From an uncultured Hyphomicrobiales bacterium (GTDB lineage: Bacteria; Pseudomonadota; Alphaproteobacteria; Rhizobiales; Beijerinckiaceae): a stretch of DNA of 35,318 nt. A program made the position numbers and the translations under genes. The stretch lies in contig CAIUPE010000117.1 in NCBI GenBank assembly GCA_903900975.1, forward strand, positions 1 to 35,318, written 5' to 3'. Below the pieces are notes generated by a model. It was not told the origin of the DNA and did not search any database. It saw only the letters and a program-made list of their open reading frames with translations. Shown piece by piece: positions 12,001 through 17,218 of the stretch (its first letter is position 1; the number at the start of each line of letters is the position of its first letter).

Positions 12001-13186
12001 GTTTGATATGGTCCTTTGTCAAATCGGGCGCTTCGGGAAGCGTATAAGCCAACTGAAACTGGAACTCGTTGGACGCTTTAGCATGCGGGTTGATCGTGTA
12101 GGTCAGATTGCCTGCAGCATCCGCACCGATCAAGGTTCCATCAAGGATCGTGAAGCCTGCCGGGATTCCGGAAACCGTGAGCGAGGTCAGCGTATAAGCG
12201 GCAGCATTGGCTGGCAAAAGCGAAATGACGCGGCCAGCCATACCACCTGCCGAATAGGCCTTATTGTCAGCCCAGATTTCATCGTTTCCTGCCGTACCAT
12301 GGATGGTTTCAATGGCATTTTGGGCAGCAAAACTCGAATCGATGTCAGCAGGCGAAGTGCCCGATCCACCCATAATGTTCGTGGTTGGGCCGACGACCGA
12401 TTTGATCGGATTGGGTTCGACAATCTGGTACATCTTGGCGATGACAGGGACGTCGAAGGTGATCGCCGTACCGGAATTGTCGGATTGCGCTTTACCGACC
12501 GGAATAACCGACGGATTCGAAATCGCAGTTTCGCCTTGCGAAACAGCCAGCGTACCGGGTTGAACAACCGGAGCGGGAGGCGCGGCAAAATCCGCCGTCT
12601 TTGAATGTTCATCCCCGCCAGACCGACTACCTTTGGCACCCGAAGCGACGGGCACAGGTGGGACGGGCGGCTCACCTCCGCCGACACCATCGTGGCCTGT
12701 CGTCGACGCGTCCTGATTTTCCGTGTTGCCGCCCTTCTTCTTTGGAAGATAGTCGGGTGACGCCAAATGGACGGACGGCGTCGCACTCACAAGGTCCACA
12801 TTGCTGATGGCAGCAATGACCGATTGGGGTGACGTGAGCGACCCGCGGAAAAACGATTTGGCCGGATTGGTGCTGACCAGATCCATCGCCAAATTGGGCA
12901 AAATCAATTTCGAATTGTCACTAAAGATCATGACAAGGTCGACATCAAGCGCCGTCATTTTGACATCGAGCGCGTCGAAATTAAAATGGAGTTCGGGCGT
13001 ATTGCCAACGTCGATCACCCGAATTGTACCTGCATCGGGCTTGGCAATGTTCGATGTCGCCAGCGGAGAAATGGCCCCTGTCGACTCAGGCACTATGATC
13101 GGCATCATTGACGATCCATTGCCAGAACCCGAAAGTTCGACCGGGGTCGTTCCGCCTTTTGGAGTGATGTTGCCGTCCGCGCCCAT
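80..13186 (-). CDS. Giant RTX (hemolysin-type calcium-binding repeat) protein, 3' end removed by an IS
   Basis: The frame encodes 4368 residues. The start ATG has AGGAA seven bases upstream. Residues 1 to about 290 are non-repetitive, with a Pro/Gly-rich linker near 165-190. A Calx-beta/cadherin-like stretch follows at roughly 320-420. The rest consists of about 27 modules, each pairing nonapeptides such as GGxGNDTL with a beta-strand unit (DYSY...NIENIIG). RTX nonapeptides bind calcium and fold outside the cell after type I secretion. The last ~180 residues resemble a jelly-roll, carbohydrate-binding-like module (YQLTAYVKA, GWYKVSLTA) that breaks off at FIGDG. The final MLIST comes from IS sequence. 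Type I secretion signals are C-terminal, so this version has probably lost its export signal. The divergent TolC-like gene is the likely export partner. A surface adhesin or S-layer-like role is inference; no enzymatic domain was seen. Confidence 0.9.
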   Translation of the reverse strand: MGADGNITPKGGTTPVELSGSGNGSSMMPIIVPESTGAISPLATSNIAKPDAGTIRVIDVGNTPELHFNFDALDVKMTALDVDLVMIFSDNSKLILPNLAMDLVSTNPAKSFFRGSLTSPQSVIAAISNVDLVSATPSVHLASPDYLPKKKGGNTENQDASTTGHDGVGGGEPPVPPVPVASGAKGSRSGGDEHSKTADFAAPPAPVVQPGTLAVSQGETAISNPSVIPVGKAQSDNSGTAITFDVPVIAKMYQIVEPNPIKSVVGPTTNIMGGSGTSPADIDSSFAAQNAIETIHGTAGNDEIWADNKAYSAGGMAGRVISLLPANAAAYTLTSLTVSGIPAGFTILDGTLIGADAAGNLTYTINPHAKASNEFQFQLAYTLPEAPDLTKDHIKLAFTGIKTGTTELVTLNSAAYLAITDVIDDAQQITINPTDGATVINLSLHPTGNCIMAGDGDDSIHAAAGADSIDGGGGNNWVEYDLSKYGVSVNLKTGVGNGGFATGDTYTNIHNIVGSTAADTLVGDDAGDTIKGGGGHDSILGGAGNDFFTSDGTGNTIDGGGGTLNEISYVSSSTAVVVDIGAGKVSGDGSFDIIRNITKITGSSFGDDVMISGTSATWVDAGEGNDTVESGIDGDTLDGGEGIDMLSYVNSTAGVTVNLSTHAAAGGFAAGDLFQNFENLTGSDYNDCLLGDSHDNVIIGGKGDDWLDGGGGNDTLMGGDGNDTLIAGSGTNSIAGGAGDDVIVASSGVSSIDGGDGVDTVDYSNAVDGLYLKLIDAGQGFATAAIGGFSHLDIIQNVENIIGGQYNDTLVGNQSANSINGGAGDDCLSGGLGNDTLDGGTGRDTVDYSYLSASTTQSIILSADGQTFNATAGSNDADVLYNFEVFKLGKGTNIVDLSTSTASTGFVVDGSAGQSNSIVGSMASDSLLGGSHNDTFAPGGGRDTIDGGDGIDTVDFSQTFAGGVKAVNTTPVTINLGAFGPGAGIGYSGDARDTKFFNIENIIGTSGADSLTGDSNNNVLSGGAGNDTLDGGDGNDTLIGGTGRDLLLGGDGNDLLDSRGGGGSSLSGGLGDDTLLGGDSNDTFSGGPGNDSIIGGSGTADIVDFAYASQAGESVSITGSGTTFTVSGLVNGSVVETDTLVNIEVLRLTQYADTVLLSNATSDLSIIGQGGADSIIAGSGNDTIIASASSADVSLAGSEGNNLIIGGSGDDTITAGAGNDIIIGGAGNDWFSAGYGTNAIDGGNGTADTVDYSFLSGAGSISIAATGATAFAAFGPGVSDTLANVEYFVGSSGNDTMDMHLATSDLSLSGSAGADSFIGGTGHDTIDGGTDRDAVSYADLDGTANGVTLTMGADATTFSAVITASDRDTLINIETLALTSHADSVNLSSASANLSISGRGGADTIIGGLGSDTIDASASASTAAVVLTDLSGNNLMIGGAGNDTITTGSGNDTIIGNLGNDVIDAGSGMDTVAFSYLTDPNKTFTLTRNSDTNWTAIEQVGAATYTQTLINVEAIVLGAGQNTVNLGLINPIGLTIDGSAQGAVDSIITGAGNDCIVGGAGNDTFDSGTGLDTMQGGAGSDLYYVRNANDKIIESADVGSVDEVRSYANSFNLSTNGQSVEILTFVGSGAFTGVGNDTDNLITGGSSDDSLVGGGGNDTFVWTGGNDSIDGAGQATANPGTNDLVDFSAAQSIQATQNSGDKSWSVTLTDSLGHVFTEILANIEALIGGTGNDTVSVGEFSTNLTLDGKGGTANTLDYSTLSLATSVSVTLNGANITSVVLAGNASATDTVVNFENVYGGAGADTLIGDQSDNLFRGYGGQDSIDGVLNTNGSNHNTADYSYVTTSDGLTVSLNLSTAATATVNADDTDTLRNIQNIIGTQNDDCIAGDTADNSLSGGAGNDTLSGGGGNDTLDGGFVGGVIGHEVNAVDFTYIDKNQTSSFHTHSIGALNDLQWTATLSSGGDNVLMSNFNSIILGHGYNTVNLASITHAVTIDGSRGQADSIATGAGADSLLGGSGNDLFSGGAGNDTMDGGGGSNNIADYSYLNNSTSEAGAGLSLVLDASGNGTANVQTITAVANGTDPNTGATVYINSLGTLLETDTLRNIRHIIGTSNNDCLIGQTGSETLEGGAGGQDSFYGLGSDVLDGRNGVGDYFNGGDDHAAHVTMIGNAGNDTFFANSAFDSIVGGGGKDAIQTNAFTSIDLKTPGSMFQGFAVVQYTGSSAFTGIGDGKSNTIVGSSGDDYLQGGGGNDCLVGLGGNNTFYGTSGSDDTMSGGTGNDVYHLLSANGSIIDTGGVNSLYTSLATIDLSDSTKWRGFRNVAYEGTPQAFFVIGSVDDNVISGSSANDCLNGGDGNDSITGNGGSDTLIGGTGSDSITGGLGNDLIYDGTGTETGPANSSWIDTLVGGGGTDIFFVTNSADSVVGSGNDTIRTPLGSYTLSGNSTDGLSPTVKYLIHSNAGGALLATSFTGAGNSLDNVITGGTGANSLYGDSGNDTLIGNSSNDTLSGGTGNDSLWGDGGFNVASYFYVGTNLNLSVATTTTQIITLQDSSGNNDIDTLVNIQGLIGGTGNDTLTGNVNSNYLGGYSGDDVLYGNSNSTPNSTAKDTLDGGMGNDSLFGTSGQADSLFGGSGDDYLSKMLTTTIVTSAIGKPTTYDGGDGFDTVDYSYLSNTTNKLIVTATSTSIGTTFAVSVMNGSALAELDILTNIEAIIGTKNNDSIDLSRANTAVNLSLTGNGGADTLIGSGGNDTLTAYSALNTMGASNLSGGAGNDSLMGGAANDTLSGGTGNDSLDGGAGTGDIADYTYSNGGLLTISDTQSLSGGGSAFSVSAGASDIDFLVNMEGIRFAGTGSYTVDGSLASFALNIDGSSGSGNDSILGGSGNDTLRGGSGNDSIQGGFGSNIIYGNQGVNLIDYSYIQSGHTLNLTRNSSDGVWLDTVDSGVYNDTLYSITQVKLGSGSNTVSLSAMTIAVTIDGSASANDCISTGNGSDSIIGGFGGSTITNNTGGNSINAGNGDNTIDGSLGYIDSFVGGSGNDSIIGGSGSNTISGGNGNNTIDGSLGASDSLVGGTGADSILGGGNADSISDGGGTGADTLVGGSGNDIYYIGSANDQIVEYADANSIDTVSTSLTTYSLASTATLFNGRQSGYIENLSYSGTQAFSGTGNELDNVITGGNGADSLVGGAGNDTLNGGNGNDLLSGGTGNDWLDGGLGTNTADYSYINAKQGSPYSAGINVVLSAGSATVTAVAGSDVDQLFNIQNITGSDFNDTLVGDSNANRLNGGLGADSLVGGLGNDTLDGGGDFTTNGAGNTVYLDWVDYTYSTTGILAVLNGTGGTVSAQAGIDMDTLLNIENVMGSTLADSMVGDLMNNYFKGGLGADTLSGGLGNDTLDGNGSGQSDAGGVIDMASYAYLTSSTSSVSIVLNNGAGTAVVSATDTDNLINIEGIIGGAGNDTMGGDGNANSLFGGNGNDSFIGSLGSDTLDGGNGTDTADYSALALSGYYETVSGTGYNLTITKYDKNGATVSGDTLTNIEYITGLAFAPANSTVGFNANLQGLAGNFAVIGTSYADTLIGGTGNDTFQGGAGNDSFDGGGGYNIADYSYTNANLSITLNSPSVTPSLASTVTVNGTTDVDTLMNVDGIITGGGNDTITNPALYGSGTYFTSLSINAGAGNDLIVAGYGSYQTIDGGSGTDTFDASKITTYGVYVDMTQNKWGGYKSYLYDQGQGLSKIYNVENIIGTSSDDWIIGDSNNNYIFGGAGNETIVGGLGSDTLDGGSGSDIVSFAYLTNGANLSINLNSTTVVAGVTYQFQTVNNGGSIDQIMNFEGVFGGGGDDSLIGNSGANTFSGGGGTNFIDGGAGQDIVDYSWIAAGSNFTIDTSGTTWNVTVTSSSGNTIALDTLVNMEGFNFGNINLPTSINLANASVALNFSGSAGSDTFISGSGNDAVSVGYGGNDTFDGGAGNDALNLAGFGNVIYGVETVIMNGQSGTMTGSVANSTVNFTNFEYITLDNANAGGGGNGIGDKFVGSVTTSNVYAYGWGGADSLDDGGGKNMTLDGQADNDVYFVRSSTTQINEAIYTAYGNINSVNTTLTSIDLSSSQYGSGSMIANLTYLDARSSIYNTSSGTWSTNTLGSGNFTGLGNDMNNSITGGYGNNSIVGGAGADTLLGNNGNDYLRGGDLATGSDSLVNKSSSWSYAGVSSASTATAPDGSNTAFLLGADSSSGQHFTYGTTVNTSLGPSYQLTAYVKAYTNGSGTGRYVQFAFNNSSNSKYFAPDSWIDIDLLDGRNASGTLGPTFTANGPVYAGGTGGGTYSVVYDAATGWYKVSLTALLTGLNTGTFEITPLTSKSLTTFWPSFIGDGMLIST

Positions 13187-13727
13187 TTATTTTTCCTACA
13201 AAAAATAATTTTAAGGTACTGATACGCCAAACAAAAACTCAATTACTTTTCAAAAAAATCACTTTTATGATTCGAACTGTCTATCACGATACTCTTGAGA
13301 TTAAAAAAACAAAAAATATCATTTTTTAACAGATTTCCTTTTGGTAATATATAAATAATGCGAGAAAATATTGAAGGGTAAGTGTCAATTCATATCGTCC
13401 TATAATTTCAAGTAAAAATTAAATTTTTAAATATTCATTATTTAATCACCGATTTTTTTAAAAAATCTGACGTAATTAATCCTTCAAGAATATAAGAGGT
13501 ATAAAAAACAGCCATATCCGTCAAATAACCTAGGGTTGTAAATATCACAAAAATACAATCAATACGATTTTACGGTTCATAAATTTCCAAAAATATCGTT
13601 AATTCGGCGATAATTCGATCAGGAAAGGACGATATGTATCGATCGTGCCATCCTTTTTTTGGGAAAGCGGGGGTATAGATGGGTGAAAAAAGGCATTTTA
13701 TTCCTCCATTTACGGTCATAAATTCTG

Positions 13728-13733
13728 TATAAT
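13728..13733 (+). promoter_or_regulatory. Possible -10 box upstream of the tolC-like gene
   Basis: TATAAT is a perfect sigma-70 -10 hexamer about 115 bp before the tolC-like start. No good -35 hexamer lies at 16-18 bp spacing, and the region is so AT-rich that a chance match is likely. Confidence 0.25.
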
Positions 13734-13783
13734 TTTTAATTTGGTTTAAATTTGTGATTGGATGCCGTAACAGAATGTGTAAT

Positions 13784-13796
13784 TAACGTTACGTTA
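13784..13796. promoter_or_regulatory. Inverted repeat TAACGT-T-ACGTTA, candidate operator
   Basis: This perfect 6-bp-arm inverted repeat with a one-base centre lies 52 bp before the tolC-like start, downstream of the candidate -10 box. It is a plausible repressor or activator site, but I cannot name the regulator. Confidence 0.35.
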
Positions 13797-13848
13797 TCAA
13801 GGCGACTCGGTTGAAATGGGAACATGGATGCGCGGGTAAGAGATAAGG

Positions 13849-15483
13849 GTGTCGATCAAGGTGCGTGCCATCGAAATGAAGGTCATTGTTGGACTATCGG
13901 TTCTCACAGCCCTCTTGGCTATGGCCTTGGGAATCGGTGTTCCAATGGCGATGGCTGCGCCTTGCACGGCGGTTAAGGGTTCGACGATGCCAGTTGCCGG
14001 ATGCGGTGGCAAACCGGCATTGGGAACCAAGGCGGCAACAAACTCACCCGTGCCGGATAATTTCAGGGATGTGGTTGCCTATGCCTTGGACGTCAACCCG
14101 CAGATTGCCTATGCGCGGGCCCAGCTTGCGGAAGCGAAGGCGGGTATCGCGGTAGCTGAATCCAACAATGGCGTTCAGGTGGATGTCAGTGCCGGTGGCG
14201 GCTATGGTGCGCAGGGAACAAACTCGGCGCCGCTGGATGTTGGTCTGCTTCAGGATCCGAATTTTTCACGTGCGAAGCGCTATATCGGGTCATTGAGCAG
14301 CAAAAAACTGTTGTATGATTTTGGATCGACCAACACTTCGATCTTGCGGGCGAATACCCTCACCGATGCGCAGAAACTCGCCTTGGAGGCCAAGGTTGAC
14401 GATATCGGATTTGCTATCGCTGATGCCTATATCCACGTTTTCGAGACGCGCGAGCTATCCAAGCTCGATGCCGAGAACATTGCTGCGCTTGAAAAAATTC
14501 AGGCCTTGGTGCAGGCCAACGATGCCAATGGCAACGGTACTCTGGCCGATGTCAAACGTGTGGAAGCCCGATTGGTCGATGCTCGATCGGTGAGTGCGGA
14601 TACCGAAGCCGAATTGCAAAATGCGATTGATGCGTTTCGAAGGCTTGTCAAAAGTGATCCGGGTGATTTGAAAGAAGCGCCGGATCTTGCGCCTTTCGCG
14701 CCGCCCAACGCAGCCAAGGCTATCGAAATTTTGCGGCAGACCAGCGCCCATTTGCGGTCGATTCGGGAAACAGTGAAGGCCGCCAATCTGGAGCTTGAGG
14801 CCAAGAAGGCGGGACAAAAGCCGCAGATCATTTTCGAGACGGATACGACCCTCAAAACTTACGCGGCACCGGACTGGAACAACCTTGACGCTCAAGCCAT
14901 CATATCTCTTAATTACAAATTCATGGATGGTGGGTTGGCTCAAGGTCAATATGGCCAGATTTTGGCCCGCATTGATCAAGCTGAACAGCTTTTTACCAAT
15001 GATCGGGATCAGGCCGAAGCCGATTTGAGAAAATATTATACGACAATTGAAGCAGCGCGGTCCAAAACACAAAGTCTGGAAGAAGGGGTTGCCGCAAGCG
15101 CGAGTGCACGCGATCTCTATTCCGAACAATTCAGCGCCGGCCGCCGAACCCTGTTCGAGTTGCTCGATATCCAGACCTCTTATTTCAACGCAAAAAGGTC
15201 GGCGATCTTGAACATGTTCGAGGAGCGACGGTCGTTTTACTCGGTGCTGCAGACTCTTGGGCTGTTTGTGGCTGCAGCCAATGGCGATCGCCATCCCTTG
15301 GTGGTGGCATCCTACACGGCGGGGCCATCCGCATCTGACGTTAAGCTGGCCGCGAAAGGCAAGCGAAGCGCATCATCGATGGCCAAGGCGAGAGCAACCA
15401 AGGCTACGGTATCCAAGGCCTCCGCTGGCAAAGCTCAGGACGTCAAGCCCTCGGACGCTCAGCCAGCGGCTCCTGCGCCGTAA
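13849..15483 (+). CDS. TolC-family outer-membrane efflux/type I secretion protein
   Basis: The 544-residue protein (GTG start) has a signal peptide ending near ...VPMAMA-AP. It then shows the two long alpha-helical outer-membrane-factor repeats of TolC: LAEAKAGIAVAESNNG in the first half, and YSEQFSAGRRTLFELLDIQTSYF in the second half, the usual C-terminal signature. TolC proteins form the trimeric outer-membrane channel of type I secretion and efflux systems. Divergence from the giant RTX gene suggests that protein was its substrate. No ABC transporter or membrane fusion protein gene is in the window. An alternative start is the ATG at 13876 (MKVIVGL); neither start has a strong ribosome site. 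The last ~60 residues are an unusual Lys/Ala/Ser-rich tail. The gene overlaps the convergent ecfG by 25 bp. Confidence 0.9.
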   Translation: MSIKVRAIEMKVIVGLSVLTALLAMALGIGVPMAMAAPCTAVKGSTMPVAGCGGKPALGTKAATNSPVPDNFRDVVAYALDVNPQIAYARAQLAEAKAGIAVAESNNGVQVDVSAGGGYGAQGTNSAPLDVGLLQDPNFSRAKRYIGSLSSKKLLYDFGSTNTSILRANTLTDAQKLALEAKVDDIGFAIADAYIHVFETRELSKLDAENIAALEKIQALVQANDANGNGTLADVKRVEARLVDARSVSADTEAELQNAIDAFRRLVKSDPGDLKEAPDLAPFAPPNAAKAIEILRQTSAHLRSIRETVKAANLELEAKKAGQKPQIIFETDTTLKTYAAPDWNNLDAQAIISLNYKFMDGGLAQGQYGQILARIDQAEQLFTNDRDQAEADLRKYYTTIEAARSKTQSLEEGVAASASARDLYSEQFSAGRRTLFELLDIQTSYFNAKRSAILNMFEERRSFYSVLQTLGLFVAAANGDRHPLVVASYTAGPSASDVKLAAKGKRSASSMAKARATKATVSKASAGKAQDVKPSDAQPAAPAP

Positions 15484-16025
15484 AGGGACGCGGTGTCCTG
15501 ATCCACGGCCAAGGGTTCTCGGGTAAAATGGGTGCCGTCGATCAATTCAAGCAAGTCGGCCAGTTTGGCGCGGGCCCGGTTGACGCGGCTTTTCATCGTG
15601 CCAATCGCGCATCCGCAAATGACGGGTGCATCTTCGTAGGAGAGGCCGGAGGCTCCGACAAGAATAATAGCCTCGCGTTGATCAGCGGGCAGCTTTTGCA
15701 GCGCGACTTTGAAGTCCAGCATATCCATATGGCCATGTTGCGCGGGGATAGAGGCGAGTTTAGCCGCCAATTCACCATCGGGATCATCGACCTCGCGCCG
15801 CCGGCGGCGATATTGCGAATAAAACAGGTTGCGCAGAATGGTGAACAACCAGGCGCGCATATTGGTGCCTTCGGTGAACGAGCCGATATGGCCCCATGCT
15901 TTGACCAGCGTTTCCTGCACCAGATCATCGGCCCGGTCAGTGTTGCCACAGAGGAAAATCGCAAAGGCGGGCAAATTCGGAATAGCGGCCAACAAGGCCT
16001 TTCGGATATCGGGCGCAGGACTCAT
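15459..16025 (-). CDS. ecfG: EcfG-type sigma factor of the general stress response
   Basis: The 188-residue protein has the ECF layout. Region 2 is at about 15-80 (RADDLVQETLVKAW at 31-44). Region 4 is at about 108-160 (LPADQREAIILVGASG, then CGCAIGTMKSRVNRARAKL). The wording of these motifs is typical of EcfG, the alphaproteobacterial stress sigma factor that recognises GGAAC-N16/17-CGTT promoters. The ATG overlaps the nepR stop (ATGA), with GGAG just upstream, so the two genes are translationally coupled. EcfG is held inactive by NepR until phosphorylated PhyR takes NepR away. No lesion is visible. Confidence 0.93.
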   Translation of the reverse strand: MSPAPDIRKALLAAIPNLPAFAIFLCGNTDRADDLVQETLVKAWGHIGSFTEGTNMRAWLFTILRNLFYSQYRRRRREVDDPDGELAAKLASIPAQHGHMDMLDFKVALQKLPADQREAIILVGASGLSYEDAPVICGCAIGTMKSRVNRARAKLADLLELIDGTHFTREPLAVDQDTASLYGAGAAG

Positions 16026-16258
16026 GAGGCATCTCCAGACGGTTCCGGACCAGACGGGCCATCAAAGGAATTGATCAGGTCGAGGAAGCGGTCAGGCACC
16101 GGTTCTTCCAGAATCGAAGCGTAAAGCTGGCGGAGCTTCTTGCCGATATGATTGTCGATAGGGGGAATTGTTCGCTTGCGCGTGGTTTTGGTGTTGGCTG
16201 GGCGGGTCGATTGTCTCGTGCCCGGCAACCCTTTTGGCATGTGCAAGGTCGGCTCCAC
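16022..16258 (-). CDS. nepR: NepR, anti-sigma factor of EcfG
   Basis: This small protein (78 residues from GTG) carries the NepR core at 38-62: IGKKLRQLYASILEEPVPDR followed by FLDLI. The core forms the two helices that grip EcfG or the PhyR sigma-like domain. The N-terminal ~30 residues are basic and low-complexity, as usual for the family. A second possible start is the ATG at 16240; neither has a clear ribosome site. The gene is co-transcribed with ecfG and divergent from phyR, the standard GSR arrangement. Confidence 0.92.
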   Translation of the reverse strand: MEPTLHMPKGLPGTRQSTRPANTKTTRKRTIPPIDNHIGKKLRQLYASILEEPVPDRFLDLINSFDGPSGPEPSGDAS

Positions 16259-16326
16259 TTAAGGTCTGTCCCGAGGGTTGGTCGTTGACGGAATATGATC
16301 TAGGTAAAGCGAGGTCATATCCCTAT

Positions 16327-16351
16327 AATTCAGGATAAAGACGTAAGTTCC
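16327..16351 (-). promoter_or_regulatory. Weak EcfG-like promoter for nepR-ecfG
   Basis: On the minus strand GGAAC (16351-16347) is followed after 16 bp by AATT (16330-16327) instead of CGTT. The -35 matches and the -10 is poor. Autoregulation of nepR-ecfG by EcfG is usual, which gives the site some weight. Confidence 0.4.
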
Positions 16352-16357
16352 ATTACG

Positions 16358-16382
16358 GGAACCATTTCTTTCTTTATGCGTT
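16358..16382 (+). promoter_or_regulatory. EcfG promoter of phyR
   Basis: GGAAC (16358-16362), 16 bp, CGTT (16379-16382) is an exact match to the EcfG consensus. Transcription would start near 16388, about 55 bp before the phyR ATG. Its -35 faces the opposite-strand GGAAC of the nepR side (GTTCC-N6-GGAAC at 16347-16362). Confidence 0.8.
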
Positions 16383-16443
16383 GAATCGACGCATCCTACG
16401 GGCGCGGTTGCGGCCGGGGTCTGTGTTGAACAGGAGAATAGAG

Positions 16444-17167
16444 ATGGGCTTATCGCGTCAGATCTTTGTTGAACTTCCCATGCTAAGACGCTTTTCCCGG
16501 GCGGATTGCGGGACCCAAGAGGTTGGTGATGCCTATGTCGAAATATGTTTGACGCAGCGGTTAGCCTCACCCGATTTGGTACAAAACAAAAATTCCCTGC
16601 GCATCGTTCGCTATCAAGCCCTGGTCGATGCCATGCATGCGATCGAACCGCTGGGACGAGCACCCGACAAAGCTAGCCCGGCCAAAATGGCCGCGAGCGC
16701 GCATTTGATGAAAATGACGCCGCGCCACCGCATCGCGTTTTTACTTAAATCGCTCGAAGGATTTTCCGACACCAAGCTTGCTCTCATCCTGACGTGCAGC
16801 GAAGACGAAGCGGAACGATTGGTAGAGCGCGGGAGCGCCGAACTTGCGGCTCACCTGCAAACCGATGTGTTGATCATCGAAGATGAACCGTTGATCGCGC
16901 TTGATTCGGAAGCGCGGCATTGTGCTCTCCGATATCAAACTGGCCGAGGGGTCGTCGGGGCTTTCGGCCGTCAACGAGATTTTGGAATGTGAAAATGTGC
17001 CCGTTATTTTTATTACCGCTTATCCCGAGCGGTTTTTGAAGGGCAATAAGCCGGAGCCGGCCTATCTCGTCACCAAGCCCTATTTGCCAGAAACGGTGCG
17101 GGCATTGATCAGTCAGGCCCTGTTTTTTGACCGTCGGGCGGGCAAAGAGCAGGTTTCTGCCGCCTAG
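16444..17167 (+). pseudogene. phyR: phyR with a deletion and frameshift in the receiver domain
   Basis: PhyR is the anti-anti-sigma response regulator of the GSR: a sigma-like domain followed by a receiver. The ATG at 16444 is set by AGGAGA seven bases upstream. Residues 1-140 form the sigma-like domain and residues 142-149 are receiver strand 1 (VLIIEDEP). After LIALD (near 16905) the frame runs out of register and stops at 16992, giving about 182 residues. The rest of the receiver, with phosphoacceptor Asp (VLSDIKLAEG), VIFITAYPERFL and TKPY, continues in the next frame from about 16904 to 17167. Compared with known PhyR, about 25-28 residues between LIALD and RKRGIVLSD are missing, so this is a deletion of roughly 80 bp, not a one-base error. 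The truncated product would keep the NepR-binding domain and lose phosphorylation. Confidence 0.88.
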
Positions 17168-17189
17168 GCTTGGCGGCATCACCGGCAAC

Positions 17190-17215
17190 GGAACCAAACG
17201 CGCCGATGGCGCGTT
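17190..17215 (+). promoter_or_regulatory. EcfG promoter of the KGG stress protein
   Basis: GGAAC (17190-17194), 17 bp, CGTT (17212-17215) matches the EcfG consensus. The spacer and -10 lie within the hairpin of the phyR terminator. Transcription would start near 17222, about 100 bp before the downstream ATG. KGG-type stress genes are common EcfG targets, which supports the call. Confidence 0.7.
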
Positions 17216-17218
17216 TTT
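17196..17218 (+). terminator. Rho-independent terminator after phyR
   Basis: AAACGCGCC-GAT-GGCGCGTTT forms a perfect 9-bp GC-rich stem with a 3-base loop followed by further T residues, 29 bp after the phyR stop. Confidence 0.8.

Larger units (their letters stand above)
13187..13848. promoter_or_regulatory. AT-rich divergent control region between the RTX and tolC-like genes
   Basis: This 662-bp stretch without a gene is far richer in A+T than any other part of the window, with many A and T runs. It separates two divergent genes and so should hold both promoters. Visible elements are a 17-nt palindrome of the form GA-T/A tract-TC at 13451-13467, a TATAAT box at 13728-13733, and the inverted repeat TAACGT-T-ACGTTA at 13784-13796. 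No convincing small ORF or RNA gene was found. Such tracts in Alphaproteobacteria are often targets of silencers such as MucR/Ros; that link is inference. Confidence 0.5.

Noticed and set aside
550-12300. Dense DNA repeats that might suggest a CRISPR array or satellite
   Set aside because: They follow the codon pattern of RTX nonapeptides, vary in sequence and spacing, and lie inside a continuous reading frame.
14455-15294. 279-codon minus-strand frame within the tolC-like gene
   Set aside because: It is antisense to a well-supported gene, with no family resemblance.
15528-16124. 198-codon plus-strand frame opposite ecfG-nepR
   Set aside because: The minus strand encodes clear EcfG and NepR; the plus frame has no domain or promoter.
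16901-17167. Stand-alone response-regulator gene starting at a TTG
   Set aside because: It lacks receiver strand 1 and helix 1, which sit in the preceding frame as part of phyR. It is the tail of a broken gene.
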